From Pannonibacter sp. SL95 (GTDB lineage: Bacteria > Pseudomonadota > Alphaproteobacteria > Rhizobiales > Stappiaceae), in NCBI RefSeq assembly GCF_026672425.1, contig NZ_JAPPRC010000003.1, positions 445,001 to 509,000 of the forward strand: a DNA stretch of 64,000 nucleotides, in the 5' to 3' direction. Both the position numbers and the translations under genes were made by a program. Below the pieces are notes generated by a model that had not been told where the DNA came from, did not search any database, and saw only the letters and a list, made by a program, of their open reading frames with translations. This document shows, piece by piece, positions 7,839 to 16,285 of the stretch. Every line of letters begins with the position of its first letter. Within the stretch, counting starts at the first letter, position 1.

Positions 7839-9749
7839 ATGAGCAAGACCCTCGATCTCATCACCATCGGCCGCTCGTCGGTCGATCTCTATGGCTCGCA
7901 GATTGGCGGCCGGCTTGAGGACATGGGGAGCTTCCAGAAATACATTGGCGGTTCTCCCACCAACATGGCGGCCGGCAGTGCCCGCCTGGGCCTCAAGTCG
8001 GCGCTGATCACCCGCGTCGGTGATGAGCACATGGGCCGCTTCATCCGCGAGCAGCTGGTTCGCGAGGGGGTTGACGTGACCGGGGTCAAGACCGACCCGG
8101 AGCGTCTCACCGCCCTCGTGATCCTCGGCATCCGTGACGACAAGCAGTTCCCGCTCATCTTCTACCGCGAGAACTGCGCCGATATGGCGTTGTGCGAGGC
8201 CGACATCGATCCGGCCTTCATCGCCCGCGCCCGCGCCGTGGTGGCGACCGGAACGCACCTGTCGCATCCGCGCACCGAGGCGGCTGTGCTGAAGGCCCTG
8301 CGCATCGCAAGGGAAACCGGCGGCCAGACCGCGCTCGACATCGACTATCGTCCAAACCTCTGGGGGCTGTCCGGGCACGGCGACGGCGAAAACCGCTTCA
8401 TCGCGTCTGATCAGGTGACCACCAGGCTGCAGCAGCATCTGCCGCTGTTCGACCTGATCGTCGGCACCGAAGAGGAATTCCACATCGCCGGCGGCACCAC
8501 GGACACCGTGGCAGCGCTGCGCCTGGTTCGGGAGCTGAGCCGCGCGACGCTCGTCTGCAAGCGCGGGCCGATGGGGGCTGTCGCCTTCACCGGTGCGATC
8601 CCTGACAGGCTGGAGTACGGCGAGAGCGGCCCCGGGTTCCCGATCGAGGTGTTCAACGTTCTCGGCGCCGGCGACGGCTTCATGTCGGGTCTCTTGAAGG
8701 GCTGGCTCGACGGCGAGAGCTGGGTGCGTGCGCTGACCTATGCCAATGCCTGTGGCGCCTTTGCTGTGTCGCGGCACGGCTGCACGCCGGCCTATCCCTC
8801 CTGGGACGAACTGCAGTTCTTCCTCAAGCGCGGCGTCGTCACGCCGGCGCTGCGCAAGGACGCGGAGCTGGAGCAGATCCACTGGTCGACGACCCGCAGT
8901 GGTGACTGGAGCGAGATGCATGTCTTTGCCTTCGATCATCGCAAGCAGATGGAGGAACTGCCGGGGGCAACGGCCGAGAAGATCGGTGCCTTCAAGGAGC
9001 TGTGCCTGGATGCCGTTGAGCGGGTGGCCAGCGGACGCAAGGGCTATGGCCTTCTGTGTGATGGCCGGCTCGGCCGCTCGGCGCTGCACAAGGCGGCCGG
9101 CAGGGGTCTCTGGATCGGCCGTCCGGTGGAATGGCCGGGATCGCGGCCGTTGACGCTGGAGCCTGATCTTGGTGCGGATTTCGGGGGGCTCAACGAATGG
9201 CCGCTCGATCACGTGGTCAAGGTGCTGTGCTTCTGCCATCCGCAGGATGATGCTGCGATGTGGGCCGAGCAGGAGGCCGTGATCCAGCGGCTTTATGCGG
9301 CTGCCCGCCGCAACCGGCTTGAGTTCCTGCTGGAAGTCATTCCCTCCAAGGTCGCCCCGGTGGACGATGACACGACCGCGGAGATCATCGACCGGTTTTA
9401 TCGGCTGGGGATCTATCCGGACTGGTGGAAGCTCGAGCCGATGCGCTCGGCCGAGGCCTGGGCCAGGACCTGCGCCATGATCAAGGGCCATGATCCGCAT
9501 GTGCGCGGCATCGTGGTGCTGGGGCTGGACGCGCCGGAGGCCGAGCTGATGGCCTGCTTCGAGGAGGCCGCGCGGCATGACCTGGTGAAGGGCTTTGCGG
9601 TCGGACGCACCATCTACAGCGAGGCCGCACGGGCGTGGCTCGCCGGAACCATCGACGACATGGGCGCCGTCGCGCTGATGGCGGCGAATTTCGCGAAACT
9701 GTCGGCCGCCTGGGACAAGGCGCGGGCAGCGCAGGGAGTGGCAGCATGA
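7839..9749 (+). CDS. iolC: IolC: 5-dehydro-2-deoxygluconokinase fused to a DUF2090 (aldolase-like) domain
   Basis: A 636-residue fusion. Residues 1 to about 325 are a PfkB/ribokinase-type kinase, with GGSPTNMAAGSARLGLKS near the N-terminus and the catalytic NVLGAGDGFMSGLLKGWL near residue 275. It phosphorylates 5-dehydro-2-deoxy-D-gluconate (DKG). Residues from about 330 to the end form a DUF2090 TIM-barrel-like domain (MHVFAFDHRKQMEEL, KLEPMRSAEAW). DUF2090 is annotated in this family as the 5-dehydro-2-deoxyphosphogluconate aldolase step otherwise done by IolJ, and no separate iolJ is present here. The start is taken as ATG at 7839 (TTG at 7830 possible). The end overlaps iolD by 4 bp (ATGA). 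Confidence 0.92.
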   Translation: MSKTLDLITIGRSSVDLYGSQIGGRLEDMGSFQKYIGGSPTNMAAGSARLGLKSALITRVGDEHMGRFIREQLVREGVDVTGVKTDPERLTALVILGIRDDKQFPLIFYRENCADMALCEADIDPAFIARARAVVATGTHLSHPRTEAAVLKALRIARETGGQTALDIDYRPNLWGLSGHGDGENRFIASDQVTTRLQQHLPLFDLIVGTEEEFHIAGGTTDTVAALRLVRELSRATLVCKRGPMGAVAFTGAIPDRLEYGESGPGFPIEVFNVLGAGDGFMSGLLKGWLDGESWVRALTYANACGAFAVSRHGCTPAYPSWDELQFFLKRGVVTPALRKDAELEQIHWSTTRSGDWSEMHVFAFDHRKQMEELPGATAEKIGAFKELCLDAVERVASGRKGYGLLCDGRLGRSALHKAAGRGLWIGRPVEWPGSRPLTLEPDLGADFGGLNEWPLDHVVKVLCFCHPQDDAAMWAEQEAVIQRLYAAARRNRLEFLLEVIPSKVAPVDDDTTAEIIDRFYRLGIYPDWWKLEPMRSAEAWARTCAMIKGHDPHVRGIVVLGLDAPEAELMACFEEAARHDLVKGFAVGRTIYSEAARAWLAGTIDDMGAVALMAANFAKLSAAWDKARAAQGVAA

Positions 9750-11572
9750 GCAAGATCCGACTGACCGCCGCGCAGGCGATGGTCCGCTGGCTGACCCGGC
9801 AGATGACCGAGGACGGCGTGCCCTTCATCGCTGGCGTCTGGGCCATCTTCGGGCACGGCAACGTGGCCGGTATCGGCGAGGCGCTGCACGGCATCCGCAG
9901 CGAGCTGCCGACCTATCGCGGTCACAACGAGCAGGGCATGGCCCATGCCGCCATTGCCTATGCCAAGCAGCTTGGCCGCCGCCGCGCCATGGCCGTCACC
10001 TCGTCGATCGGACCGGGCGCCACCAACATGGTGACGGCGGCCGCGCTTGCCCACGTGAACCGCCTGCCGGTGCTATTCGTGCCCGGCGACGTCTTTGCCA
10101 ACCGGGGCCCGGACCCGGTGCTGCAGCAGATCGAGGATTTCGGCGATGGCACCGTCAGCGCCAATGACTGCTTCCGTCCGGTGTCGCGCTATTTCGACCG
10201 CATTACCCGCCCGGAACAGCTTCTGACCGCGCTGCCGCGCGCCATGGCGGTGATGACCGACCCGGCCGACTGCGGCCCGGTGACGCTCGCCTTCTGCCAG
10301 GATGTGCAGGCGGAAGCCTATGACTGGCCGGAGGAGTTTTTCGCGCCGCGCGTCTGGCGCCAGCGCCGCATCCGGCCGGACGAAAGCGAACTGGTCGAGG
10401 TCATCGGCCTCATCTGCGCCGCCAGGCGGCCCGTCATCGTTGCCGGCGGCGGCGTGCATTACTCCGGCGCCACCGAGGCTCTTGCCCGGTTTGCCGCCCG
10501 CCATCGCATTCCCGTGGTCGAAAGCCAGGCCGGCAAGTCGGCCCTGCCTTGGGATCATCCGATGAACCTCGGTCCCGTGGGTGTCACCGGGGCGGAAAGC
10601 GCCAACACCGTGGCGGCCGAGGCTGATCTGGTGATCGGCGTCGGCACGCGGTTCCAGGATTTCACCACCGGTTCGTGGGGCCTGTTCCGCAATCCGGCGC
10701 GCAAGCTGGTGTCGATCAACGTCGCGGCCTATGACGCGATGAAGCATGGCGCGGTGCCGCTCCAGGGCGATGCCCGCGTCTGTCTCGACGAGCTGAGCGC
10801 CGGTCTTGGCCAGCATCAGGGCCCGGAGGTGTCGGCCGGGCTCAAGCAGGCGTGGTTTGCCAAGGTCGATCCGCTCACGGCGGCGCCGGTTGGAGAGGCC
10901 AACGGCCTGCCGACCGACCAGCAGGTGATTGGCGCCGTGCAGCGGGCGGCCGGGCCCGACACGGTCGTCATGTGCGCGGCCGGCACCATGCCGGGCGAGC
11001 TGCACAAGCTGTGGAAGGCATCGCGTCCCATGTCCTATCACATGGAATACGGCTTCTCCTGCATGGGCTACGAGATCGCCGGCGCGCTCGGCATCAAGAT
11101 GGCCGAGCCTGACCGGGACGTGATCTGCATGGTCGGAGACGGCAGCTACATGATGATGAACTCGGAGCTGGCCAGCGCCGTCATGCTCGGCCAGAAGATT
11201 ACCGTCGTGATCACCGACAACCGGGGCTATGGCTGCATCAACCGGCTGCAGATGGGCACCGGCGGGGCCGAGTTCAACAACCTCCTCGACCACACGATCC
11301 ACGCCAATCCGAGCCATATCGATTTCGTCGCCCATGCCGGCGCCATGGGGGCGAAGGCCTTGAAGGCCGGTTCGATCGCCGAGCTGGAGGCCGCGCTTGC
11401 CGAGGCCAAGACGGCGGCCGGTCCCTTCGTGGTGGTAATCGACACCGACCCCTATCCGTCCACCCCGCATGGCGGCCACTGGTGGGATGTGGCGGTTCCG
11501 GAAGTTTCCCCCCGCGCCGAGGTGCGGGCGGCCCGCGAGAATTACGAACGTAAGCTGCAGGAAAGACACTGA
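9746..11572 (+). CDS. iolD: 3D-(3,5/4)-trihydroxycyclohexane-1,2-dione hydrolase
   Basis: A 608-residue ThDP-dependent enzyme that opens the ring of the trione/dione formed from scyllo-inosose. It has the three-domain acetolactate-synthase-like layout. The N-terminal PYR domain has the cofactor-activating Glu in TYRGHNEQGMAHAA, the middle domain has VGVTGAESANTVAAEADLVI, and the C-terminal PP domain has the ThDP motif from GDGSYMMMNSELASAVMLGQ to the N in ITDNRGYGC. ATG at 9746 overlaps the iolC stop (ATGA), giving translational coupling. An earlier in-frame start at 9635 lies well inside iolC and is not needed. Confidence 0.93.
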   Translation: MSKIRLTAAQAMVRWLTRQMTEDGVPFIAGVWAIFGHGNVAGIGEALHGIRSELPTYRGHNEQGMAHAAIAYAKQLGRRRAMAVTSSIGPGATNMVTAAALAHVNRLPVLFVPGDVFANRGPDPVLQQIEDFGDGTVSANDCFRPVSRYFDRITRPEQLLTALPRAMAVMTDPADCGPVTLAFCQDVQAEAYDWPEEFFAPRVWRQRRIRPDESELVEVIGLICAARRPVIVAGGGVHYSGATEALARFAARHRIPVVESQAGKSALPWDHPMNLGPVGVTGAESANTVAAEADLVIGVGTRFQDFTTGSWGLFRNPARKLVSINVAAYDAMKHGAVPLQGDARVCLDELSAGLGQHQGPEVSAGLKQAWFAKVDPLTAAPVGEANGLPTDQQVIGAVQRAAGPDTVVMCAAGTMPGELHKLWKASRPMSYHMEYGFSCMGYEIAGALGIKMAEPDRDVICMVGDGSYMMMNSELASAVMLGQKITVVITDNRGYGCINRLQMGTGGAEFNNLLDHTIHANPSHIDFVAHAGAMGAKALKAGSIAELEAALAEAKTAAGPFVVVIDTDPYPSTPHGGHWWDVAVPEVSPRAEVRAARENYERKLQERH

Positions 11573-11575
11573 GCC

Positions 11576-12475
11576 ATGATCCTTTACGGCACCAATCCCA
11601 TCGCCTGGTCCAACGACGACGACCAGACGCTCGGCGCGCATATCTCGCTCGAGCAGTGCCTGGATGAAACCGCGAAGATCGGCTTCGACGGCATCGAGAA
11701 GGGCCACAAGCTGCCCGTGACGCCCGAGGGCATTGCGAAGGAACTGGGCGGACGCGGCCTGAAATACATCTCCGGCTGGCACTCGCTCAATCTTCTGACC
11801 AACTCCATCGCGGACGAGAAGGCGGCGATGCAGCCCTTCCTCGACCTGCTGAAGGCCGTCGGCTCGAAGGTGATCATCACCTGCGAGACCTCCAACGCCA
11901 TCCATGGCAACGACGCGATGCCGGTGAACAACAAGCCGGTATTGGCGGCTTCCGAGTGGGCCGATTTCGGCCATGGCGTCGAGGCGCTGGCGGCCTTTGC
12001 GGCCGAGCAGGGCATCACGCTGGTCTATCATCACCACATGGGCACGGTGGTGGAGAGCGAAGCGGAAATCGACCTGTTCATGAAGCACACTGGCCCGGCC
12101 ACGAAGCTCTTGTTCGACACCGGTCACTGCTACTTCGGCGGCGGCAACCCGGCGGCGGTGGCCGAGCGCCACATGGCCCGCGTGCGTCACCTTCATGCCA
12201 AGAACGTGCGTCCGGCGATCATGCGCCAGGTGCGCGAGGAGGGGCTGTCTTTCCTCGAGGGCGTGCGCCGCGGCGTCTTCACCGTGCCGGGTGACCCGGA
12301 GGGCGGCGTCGACTTCCGCCCGGTGCTGGCTACGGCGGCGGCGCATGGCTATGAAGGCTGGCTGGTGATCGAGGCCGAGCAGGACCCGAGTGTCCGCATC
12401 CCCTTCGAGTACCAGAGCATGGGGCTGAAAGCGCTGAAGGCGCTGGCCAAGGACGTGGGGCTGGACAGAGCCTGA
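11576..12475 (+). CDS. iolE: 2-keto-myo-inositol dehydratase
   Basis: A 299-residue TIM-barrel metalloenzyme of the AP-endonuclease 2 / xylose isomerase-like fold. It dehydrates scyllo-inosose to the dione used by IolD. It starts with the family's typical [20 protein letters not shown]. Likely metal-site segments are [41 protein letters not shown] and [12 protein letters not shown]. The length is normal. It starts 3 bp after the iolD stop, so it is co-transcribed. Confidence 0.93.
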   Translation: MILYGTNPIAWSNDDDQTLGAHISLEQCLDETAKIGFDGIEKGHKLPVTPEGIAKELGGRGLKYISGWHSLNLLTNSIADEKAAMQPFLDLLKAVGSKVIITCETSNAIHGNDAMPVNNKPVLAASEWADFGHGVEALAAFAAEQGITLVYHHHMGTVVESEAEIDLFMKHTGPATKLLFDTGHCYFGGGNPAAVAERHMARVRHLHAKNVRPAIMRQVREEGLSFLEGVRRGVFTVPGDPEGGVDFRPVLATAAAHGYEGWLVIEAEQDPSVRIPFEYQSMGLKALKALAKDVGLDRA

Positions 12476-12544
12476 TAGTGTCCGTTCGCGGGCGCGTGGC
12501 ACTGACAAGCGATACGGGTACACGAAACTGATACCCGATTGCGG

Positions 12545-12585
12545 CACAGCCTCTCGCTCCCCTCAAGGGGGAGGGAGACTGAAAG
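12545..12585. repeat. Small GC-rich palindrome in the iolE-12657 gap
   Basis: CTCGCTCCCCTCAAGGGGGA, followed by GGGAG, forms a short hairpin (CTCCC/GGGAG with an inner CCCCT/AGGGG). It resembles the small 'CTCCCC...GGGGAG' intergenic palindromes common in alphaproteobacteria, and a larger relative lies at 56631. It lies within an operon, so a processing or stability role is possible. Nothing else is seen in the 181-bp gap. Confidence 0.45.
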
Positions 12586-12656
12586 GCCGGGGCACTTGAA
12601 CTGGTTCCGGCCAACATGTTCCCTTGTCGGCGCGCGAACACAACCAAGAGACCCTG

Positions 12657-12866
12657 ATGAAGATCATCGACCCGGATCATCCCTTCTATCGGCCCCTGTG
12701 GCGCCGCCTTGCCATCGTCGGGGTGACACTGGCCTGGGCCGGCGTGGAGGCCTGGACCGGGGCGACCGGCTGGGCGGTGTTCTTCGTCGCGGTCGCGGCC
12801 TATGCGGCCTGGATGCTGCTGGTGAGTTACCGTCCCAAGCCGGATGACGCTGGAGACAAGTCATGA
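12657..12866 (+). CDS. Small inner-membrane protein between iolE and iolB
   Basis: A 69-residue protein with a basic N-terminus (MKIIDPDHPFYRPLWRRLAI) and two predicted membrane helices (about residues 17-33 and 35-52), then a short polar tail. The DPDHPFYRPLWRR opening recalls small DUF3329-type membrane proteins of rhizobia; that assignment is tentative. The ATG at 12657 is preceded by AAGAGA, and a TTG at 12624 is a weaker alternative. Its stop overlaps iolB by 4 bp (ATGA), so it is translated with the iol genes. No function is known. Confidence 0.72.
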   Translation: MKIIDPDHPFYRPLWRRLAIVGVTLAWAGVEAWTGATGWAVFFVAVAAYAAWMLLVSYRPKPDDAGDKS

Positions 12867-13675
12867 CCAACCTGTTGCGCCGGCCGACCGGCACCCGTGG
12901 CAAGGTTCACGCCATTACGCCCGAGGCCGCAAACTGGGGCTATGTCGGCTTCGACCTCTATCGCCTGGAGGCGGGCGAGGAGGTGCGCGAGGCAACCGGC
13001 GGCCGCGAGGCGATCCTCGTGCTGGTCGAGGGCAAGGCCGAGGTGAGCGCCGGAGGCCAGTCCTTCGGCGAGCTTGGCCTGCGGCTCGACGTGTTCGAGA
13101 AGCTGCCGCCGGCCTGCGTCTACGTGCCGGACAAGTCGGAATGGCAGGTGCGGGCAACGACGGCCCTGACGCTGGCGGTCTGCACTGCGCCGGGGCTGTC
13201 CACTCATCCAGTGCAATTGCTTGGTCCCGAGGGGCTGACGCTGGAAAGCCGCGGTCAGGGGACCAACACCCGCTACATCCACAACATCGCCATGGAAGGG
13301 CGGGATGTGGCCGGCAGCCTGCTGGTGACGGAAGTGTTCACACCGCCCGGCCACTGGTCGTCCTACCCGCCGCACCGGCATGACGAGGACAACTTCCCCG
13401 ACATGACCTATCTGGAAGAGACTTATTATCACCGCCTCAACCCGGCGCAGGGCTTTGGCATCCAGCGGGTGTTTACGGAAGACGGCTCGCTGGACGAGAC
13501 CATGGCTGTGAGCAACCATGACGTGGTTCTGGTGCCCAAGGGGCACCATCCCTGCGGCGCGCCCTATGGCTACGAGATGTACTATCTCAACGTCATGGCG
13601 GGCCCCTTGCGGAAGTGGCGCTTCAAGAACCATCCCGACCACGACTGGATCTACCAGCGCGATCTGGTGAAGTAA
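12863..13675 (+). CDS. iolB: 5-deoxy-glucuronate isomerase
   Basis: A 270-residue bicupin isomerase that converts 5-deoxy-D-glucuronate to 5-dehydro-2-deoxy-D-gluconate, the IolC substrate. The C-terminal cupin carries the metal ligands in YPPHRHDEDNF and YLEETYYHRLNP (two His, Glu, His), followed by GHHPCGAPYGYEMYYLNVM, all hallmark IolB segments. It is the last gene of the operon and is translationally coupled to the small membrane protein. It ends 22 bp from the convergent DUF1850 gene. Confidence 0.93.
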   Translation: MTNLLRRPTGTRGKVHAITPEAANWGYVGFDLYRLEAGEEVREATGGREAILVLVEGKAEVSAGGQSFGELGLRLDVFEKLPPACVYVPDKSEWQVRATTALTLAVCTAPGLSTHPVQLLGPEGLTLESRGQGTNTRYIHNIAMEGRDVAGSLLVTEVFTPPGHWSSYPPHRHDEDNFPDMTYLEETYYHRLNPAQGFGIQRVFTEDGSLDETMAVSNHDVVLVPKGHHPCGAPYGYEMYYLNVMAGPLRKWRFKNHPDHDWIYQRDLVK

Positions 13676-13697
13676 GCGCGCGGGCCAACGCTCCACT

Positions 13698-14054
13698 TCA
13701 CGGGCAAGGTCTGATGCGGATCGGGTCTGAGGCTGTGGTGCCAAGGTCGTGACAGGTGCCGTCGGCACAGAGGCGCCAGCCGCTGACTGTTGCGCCGGAT
13801 GCGGCAAGCGTCAATTCAGTTTGCGGCGGCAGGGATGGTGTCCAGACCCACCAGCCGTCAATGAGCCGCGCGCCGTCGCCCGGTTCCATGCCCGCGCCAG
13901 AACCTCGGACTCGGGCCTCGCGGGCGACAAGGCCGGCCTGTGTCATGTCCCAGGTTTCCTCCCAGCCGGTCTTTTCCACCGAATGGGTCCAGCTCAGCGA
14001 GAACGTGCCCGAGATGGCGAGCACCAGCGTGCCCGCCATCAGACACGCGCTCAT
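13698..14054 (-). CDS. DUF1850 protein of the TAXI-TRAP transporter
   Basis: 118 residues: an N-terminal hydrophobic signal/anchor (MSACLMAGTLVLAISGTFSL), then the short DUF1850 core. Core motifs are LSWTHSVEKTGWEETW, GAGMEPGDGARLIDGWWVW and LCADGTCHDL. DUF1850 genes nearly always accompany fused TRAP permeases of the TAXI class, and the role of the protein is not known. It is the third gene of a minus-strand operon, overlapping the permease stop by 4 bp. The two Cys in LCADGTC could form a disulfide outside the cytoplasm. Confidence 0.85.
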   Translation of the reverse strand: MSACLMAGTLVLAISGTFSLSWTHSVEKTGWEETWDMTQAGLVAREARVRGSGAGMEPGDGARLIDGWWVWTPSLPPQTELTLAASGATVSGWRLCADGTCHDLGTTASDPIRIRPCP

Positions 14055-16132
14055 GCCGCGTCACCCGCCTTGCGGTTGGCCAGCCAGACCACCGCGGCGA
14101 ACGCGAGGCTCAGGGCAAAGCCGATCTCGTCGGTGACGGGCAGCGCGGCGACAAGCGTGAAGGCGGCGGCCATGGCCAGTGCGCGCTGCCAGAGGGCAAG
14201 CGGTACGCCCAGCCAGCCGATGACGGCCGCGCCCCAGAGCGCAATCGCCACGCCGACCTTGACCACCACATAAGCCACGGCAGGCCAGTAGCCGATCGCC
14301 GATGCCATCGGGCCGCCATCCTGCAGCATCAGGGCTGGCGTGTAGACAGCCATGAAGGGGATGACGAAGCCGGCCGCAGCAACCTTGATCGCCTCGAAGG
14401 AAATCTTGAGGCCACTTTCCTTGGCAATCGGGCTCGCGGCAAAGCAGGCCAGGGCCACCGGCGGCGTCAGATCGGCGAGGATGCCGAAATAGAACACGAA
14501 CATGTGGCTGACGATCAGCGGTACGCCCAGCTCCAGCAGTGCCGGACCGGCGATGGAGGAGGTGATGATGTAGTTCGGAATGGTGGGAATACCCATGCCG
14601 AGCACGATACAGGTGACCATGGTCAACAGCAGCGACAGGAACAGGCTGTCCTGCCCGACGCTGACGATGAACTGGCCGAAGGTGTTGGCAGCACCGGTGA
14701 GCGTCATCGTGCCGATGATGACGCCGACAAGGGCACAGGCAACACCGACCGGAAGGGCCGAACGCGCGCCATCGGCGAGGCTGTCGCGGCAATCGGCCAG
14801 CGTCTGGCGTCCTCCGCGGGTGATGGCGCAGACCGCGACAAGGGCCGCGACCGCGGCCAGGATCACGCCAATACCGAACTTGAAAAAGGCTGCGGCGACA
14901 AGGCCGAGACCGATCCAGAAGATGATCCGCAGCACTTGAGAAGGCAGGCCGAGGGCGACCGAGCCGCCAAGAATGAGAAGGACAGTCAGGCCGAGGCCGA
15001 TGGTTCCGGCGTAAAGCGGCGTGAAGCCGCCGAACAGCAGATAGACCAGAACGGCCAGCGGCAGGATCAGGTACCAGCCTTCTTTCAGCGCCTTGGTGGC
15101 AGATGGCAGCTCCGACTTGGCCATGCCACGCAGATTGCGCTTTCCAGCTTCCAGATGGACCATCCAGAAGGCCGAGGCGAAGTACAGGATGGCCGGGATC
15201 AGCGCCGCCTTGACGATCTCGAAATACTCGACCCCCAGCGTCTCGGCCATGATGAAGGCAACCGCGCCCATCACCGGCGGCATGATCTGGCCGCCCATGG
15301 AGGCCGTGGCCTCAACGCCGCCGGCGAAGGCCGAGCGGTAGCCGAAGCTCTTCATGAGGGGAATCGTGAACTGGCCGGTCGTAACCACATTGGCGACGCC
15401 CGAACCGGAGATCGTGCCCATCAGACCGGAGGAGACCACCGCTACTTTCGCGGCTCCGCCTGTCGCATGGCCAACGAGGCCAAGGCTGACATCGGTGAAG
15501 AGCTTGATCATGCCTGCCCGCTCGAGGAACGAGCCGAACAGGATGAAAAGGAAGATGAAGCTGGAGCTGACGTAGACCGGAATGCCGTAGATGCCTTCCG
15601 TGCCATAGGCCATGTGTTCGATGACCTGCGCGAAGTCATAGCCGCGATGATCAAGCGGGGGTGGCAGATGTTCGCCGAAGAGACAATAGGCGAGGAACAG
15701 GCCTGCGATCAGCGGCAGGGCGATGCCCATCATTGCCCAGGCTGCGGCAAAGACGACGACCAGCGCGACCACGCCGATTGCAATGTCCAGAGGCAATGGA
15801 TCGCCAGCGCGCACCAGCAGCTCGGTATACTCCACCCACTGATAGCCGGCGACGCCGACGCTGGCGGCAGCGAGCAGCCAGGCCAGCGTGCGAAAGGCCG
15901 GGTTGGCGTGGCGCGAGGCGGCCACAAGCGGAAAGGCGAGCAGGCCCAGGAACCCGACATGGACTGCGCGGACGATCTGGCTCGGCAGATCGATCACGTG
16001 GGCTGCCGTTGCGATCTGGAATACGGAAAAGGTAAGCGCGATCCAGAACAGGAGGCGGCCTTCGCGCGTGGACGGAAAGCCCATGGAGTGCGGATCATGC
16101 GCGGCTGGCGCGGCGTCGGTCTGGGTGGTCAC
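14051..16132 (-). CDS. TRAP transporter, fused 4TM/12TM permease (TAXI class)
   Basis: About 693 residues with many membrane segments. The N-terminal part is the small (DctQ-like) subunit and the remainder is the DctM-like large subunit, fused as is usual for TAXI systems. Large-subunit motifs include SGVANVVTTGQFTIPLMKS, GGQIMPPVMGAVAFIMAE and PTIPNYIITSSIAGPAL. It imports an unidentified organic acid, powered by an ion gradient, using the receptor encoded upstream. The start is uncertain: GTG at 16132 is chosen. A TTG at 16174 would place the tandem GACAAGA repeat partly inside the coding region. Confidence 0.88.
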   Translation of the reverse strand: MTTQTDAAPAAHDPHSMGFPSTREGRLLFWIALTFSVFQIATAAHVIDLPSQIVRAVHVGFLGLLAFPLVAASRHANPAFRTLAWLLAAASVGVAGYQWVEYTELLVRAGDPLPLDIAIGVVALVVVFAAAWAMMGIALPLIAGLFLAYCLFGEHLPPPLDHRGYDFAQVIEHMAYGTEGIYGIPVYVSSSFIFLFILFGSFLERAGMIKLFTDVSLGLVGHATGGAAKVAVVSSGLMGTISGSGVANVVTTGQFTIPLMKSFGYRSAFAGGVEATASMGGQIMPPVMGAVAFIMAETLGVEYFEIVKAALIPAILYFASAFWMVHLEAGKRNLRGMAKSELPSATKALKEGWYLILPLAVLVYLLFGGFTPLYAGTIGLGLTVLLILGGSVALGLPSQVLRIIFWIGLGLVAAAFFKFGIGVILAAVAALVAVCAITRGGRQTLADCRDSLADGARSALPVGVACALVGVIIGTMTLTGAANTFGQFIVSVGQDSLFLSLLLTMVTCIVLGMGIPTIPNYIITSSIAGPALLELGVPLIVSHMFVFYFGILADLTPPVALACFAASPIAKESGLKISFEAIKVAAAGFVIPFMAVYTPALMLQDGGPMASAIGYWPAVAYVVVKVGVAIALWGAAVIGWLGVPLALWQRALAMAAAFTLVAALPVTDEIGFALSLAFAAVVWLANRKAGDAA

Positions 16133-16162
16133 GATTGTGTCCGTGGTTTGGGTCGGGGAAGG

Positions 16163-16190
16163 GACAAGAGACAAGAGACAAGAGACAAGA
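16163..16190. repeat. Tandem repeat, four copies of GACAAGA
   Basis: Four perfect head-to-tail copies of the 7-mer GACAAGA. It lies in the 5' leader, or the first codons, of the TRAP permease gene on the minus strand, where it reads TCTTGTC. Copy-number change here would alter the leader length and, because 7 is not a multiple of 3, could shift a start placed at 16174. Confidence 0.85.
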
Positions 16191-16221
16191 GGATGGGTCG
16201 CCGGCGACGTCCAAAGCCAAA

Positions 16222-16251
16222 CCCCTCCCGGCGGGCATGCCGCGGGAGGGG
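16222..16251. terminator. GC-rich hairpin between TAXI receptor and permease genes
   Basis: CCCCTCCCG (16222-16230) pairs with CGGGAGGGG (16243-16251) around a GC-rich loop. There is no clear U-run on the minus strand. This suggests an mRNA-stabilising or partial-termination hairpin after the receptor gene rather than a full terminator. Confidence 0.55.
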
Positions 16252-16285
16252 AATGAACGTCAGATCCGGAACCCGGCAGGCCTGA

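Noticed and set aside
10073-12547. 824-codon open frame on the minus strand opposite iolD and iolE
   Set aside because: It has the Arg/Ala/Gly/His-rich composition of an antisense shadow of high-GC genes, no domain, and lies fully over two clear iol genes.
13940-16285. 781-codon open frame on the plus strand opposite the TRAP permease
   Set aside because: Composition is charged and repetitive (shadow of hydrophobic codons). The opposite strand is a clear fused TRAP permease.
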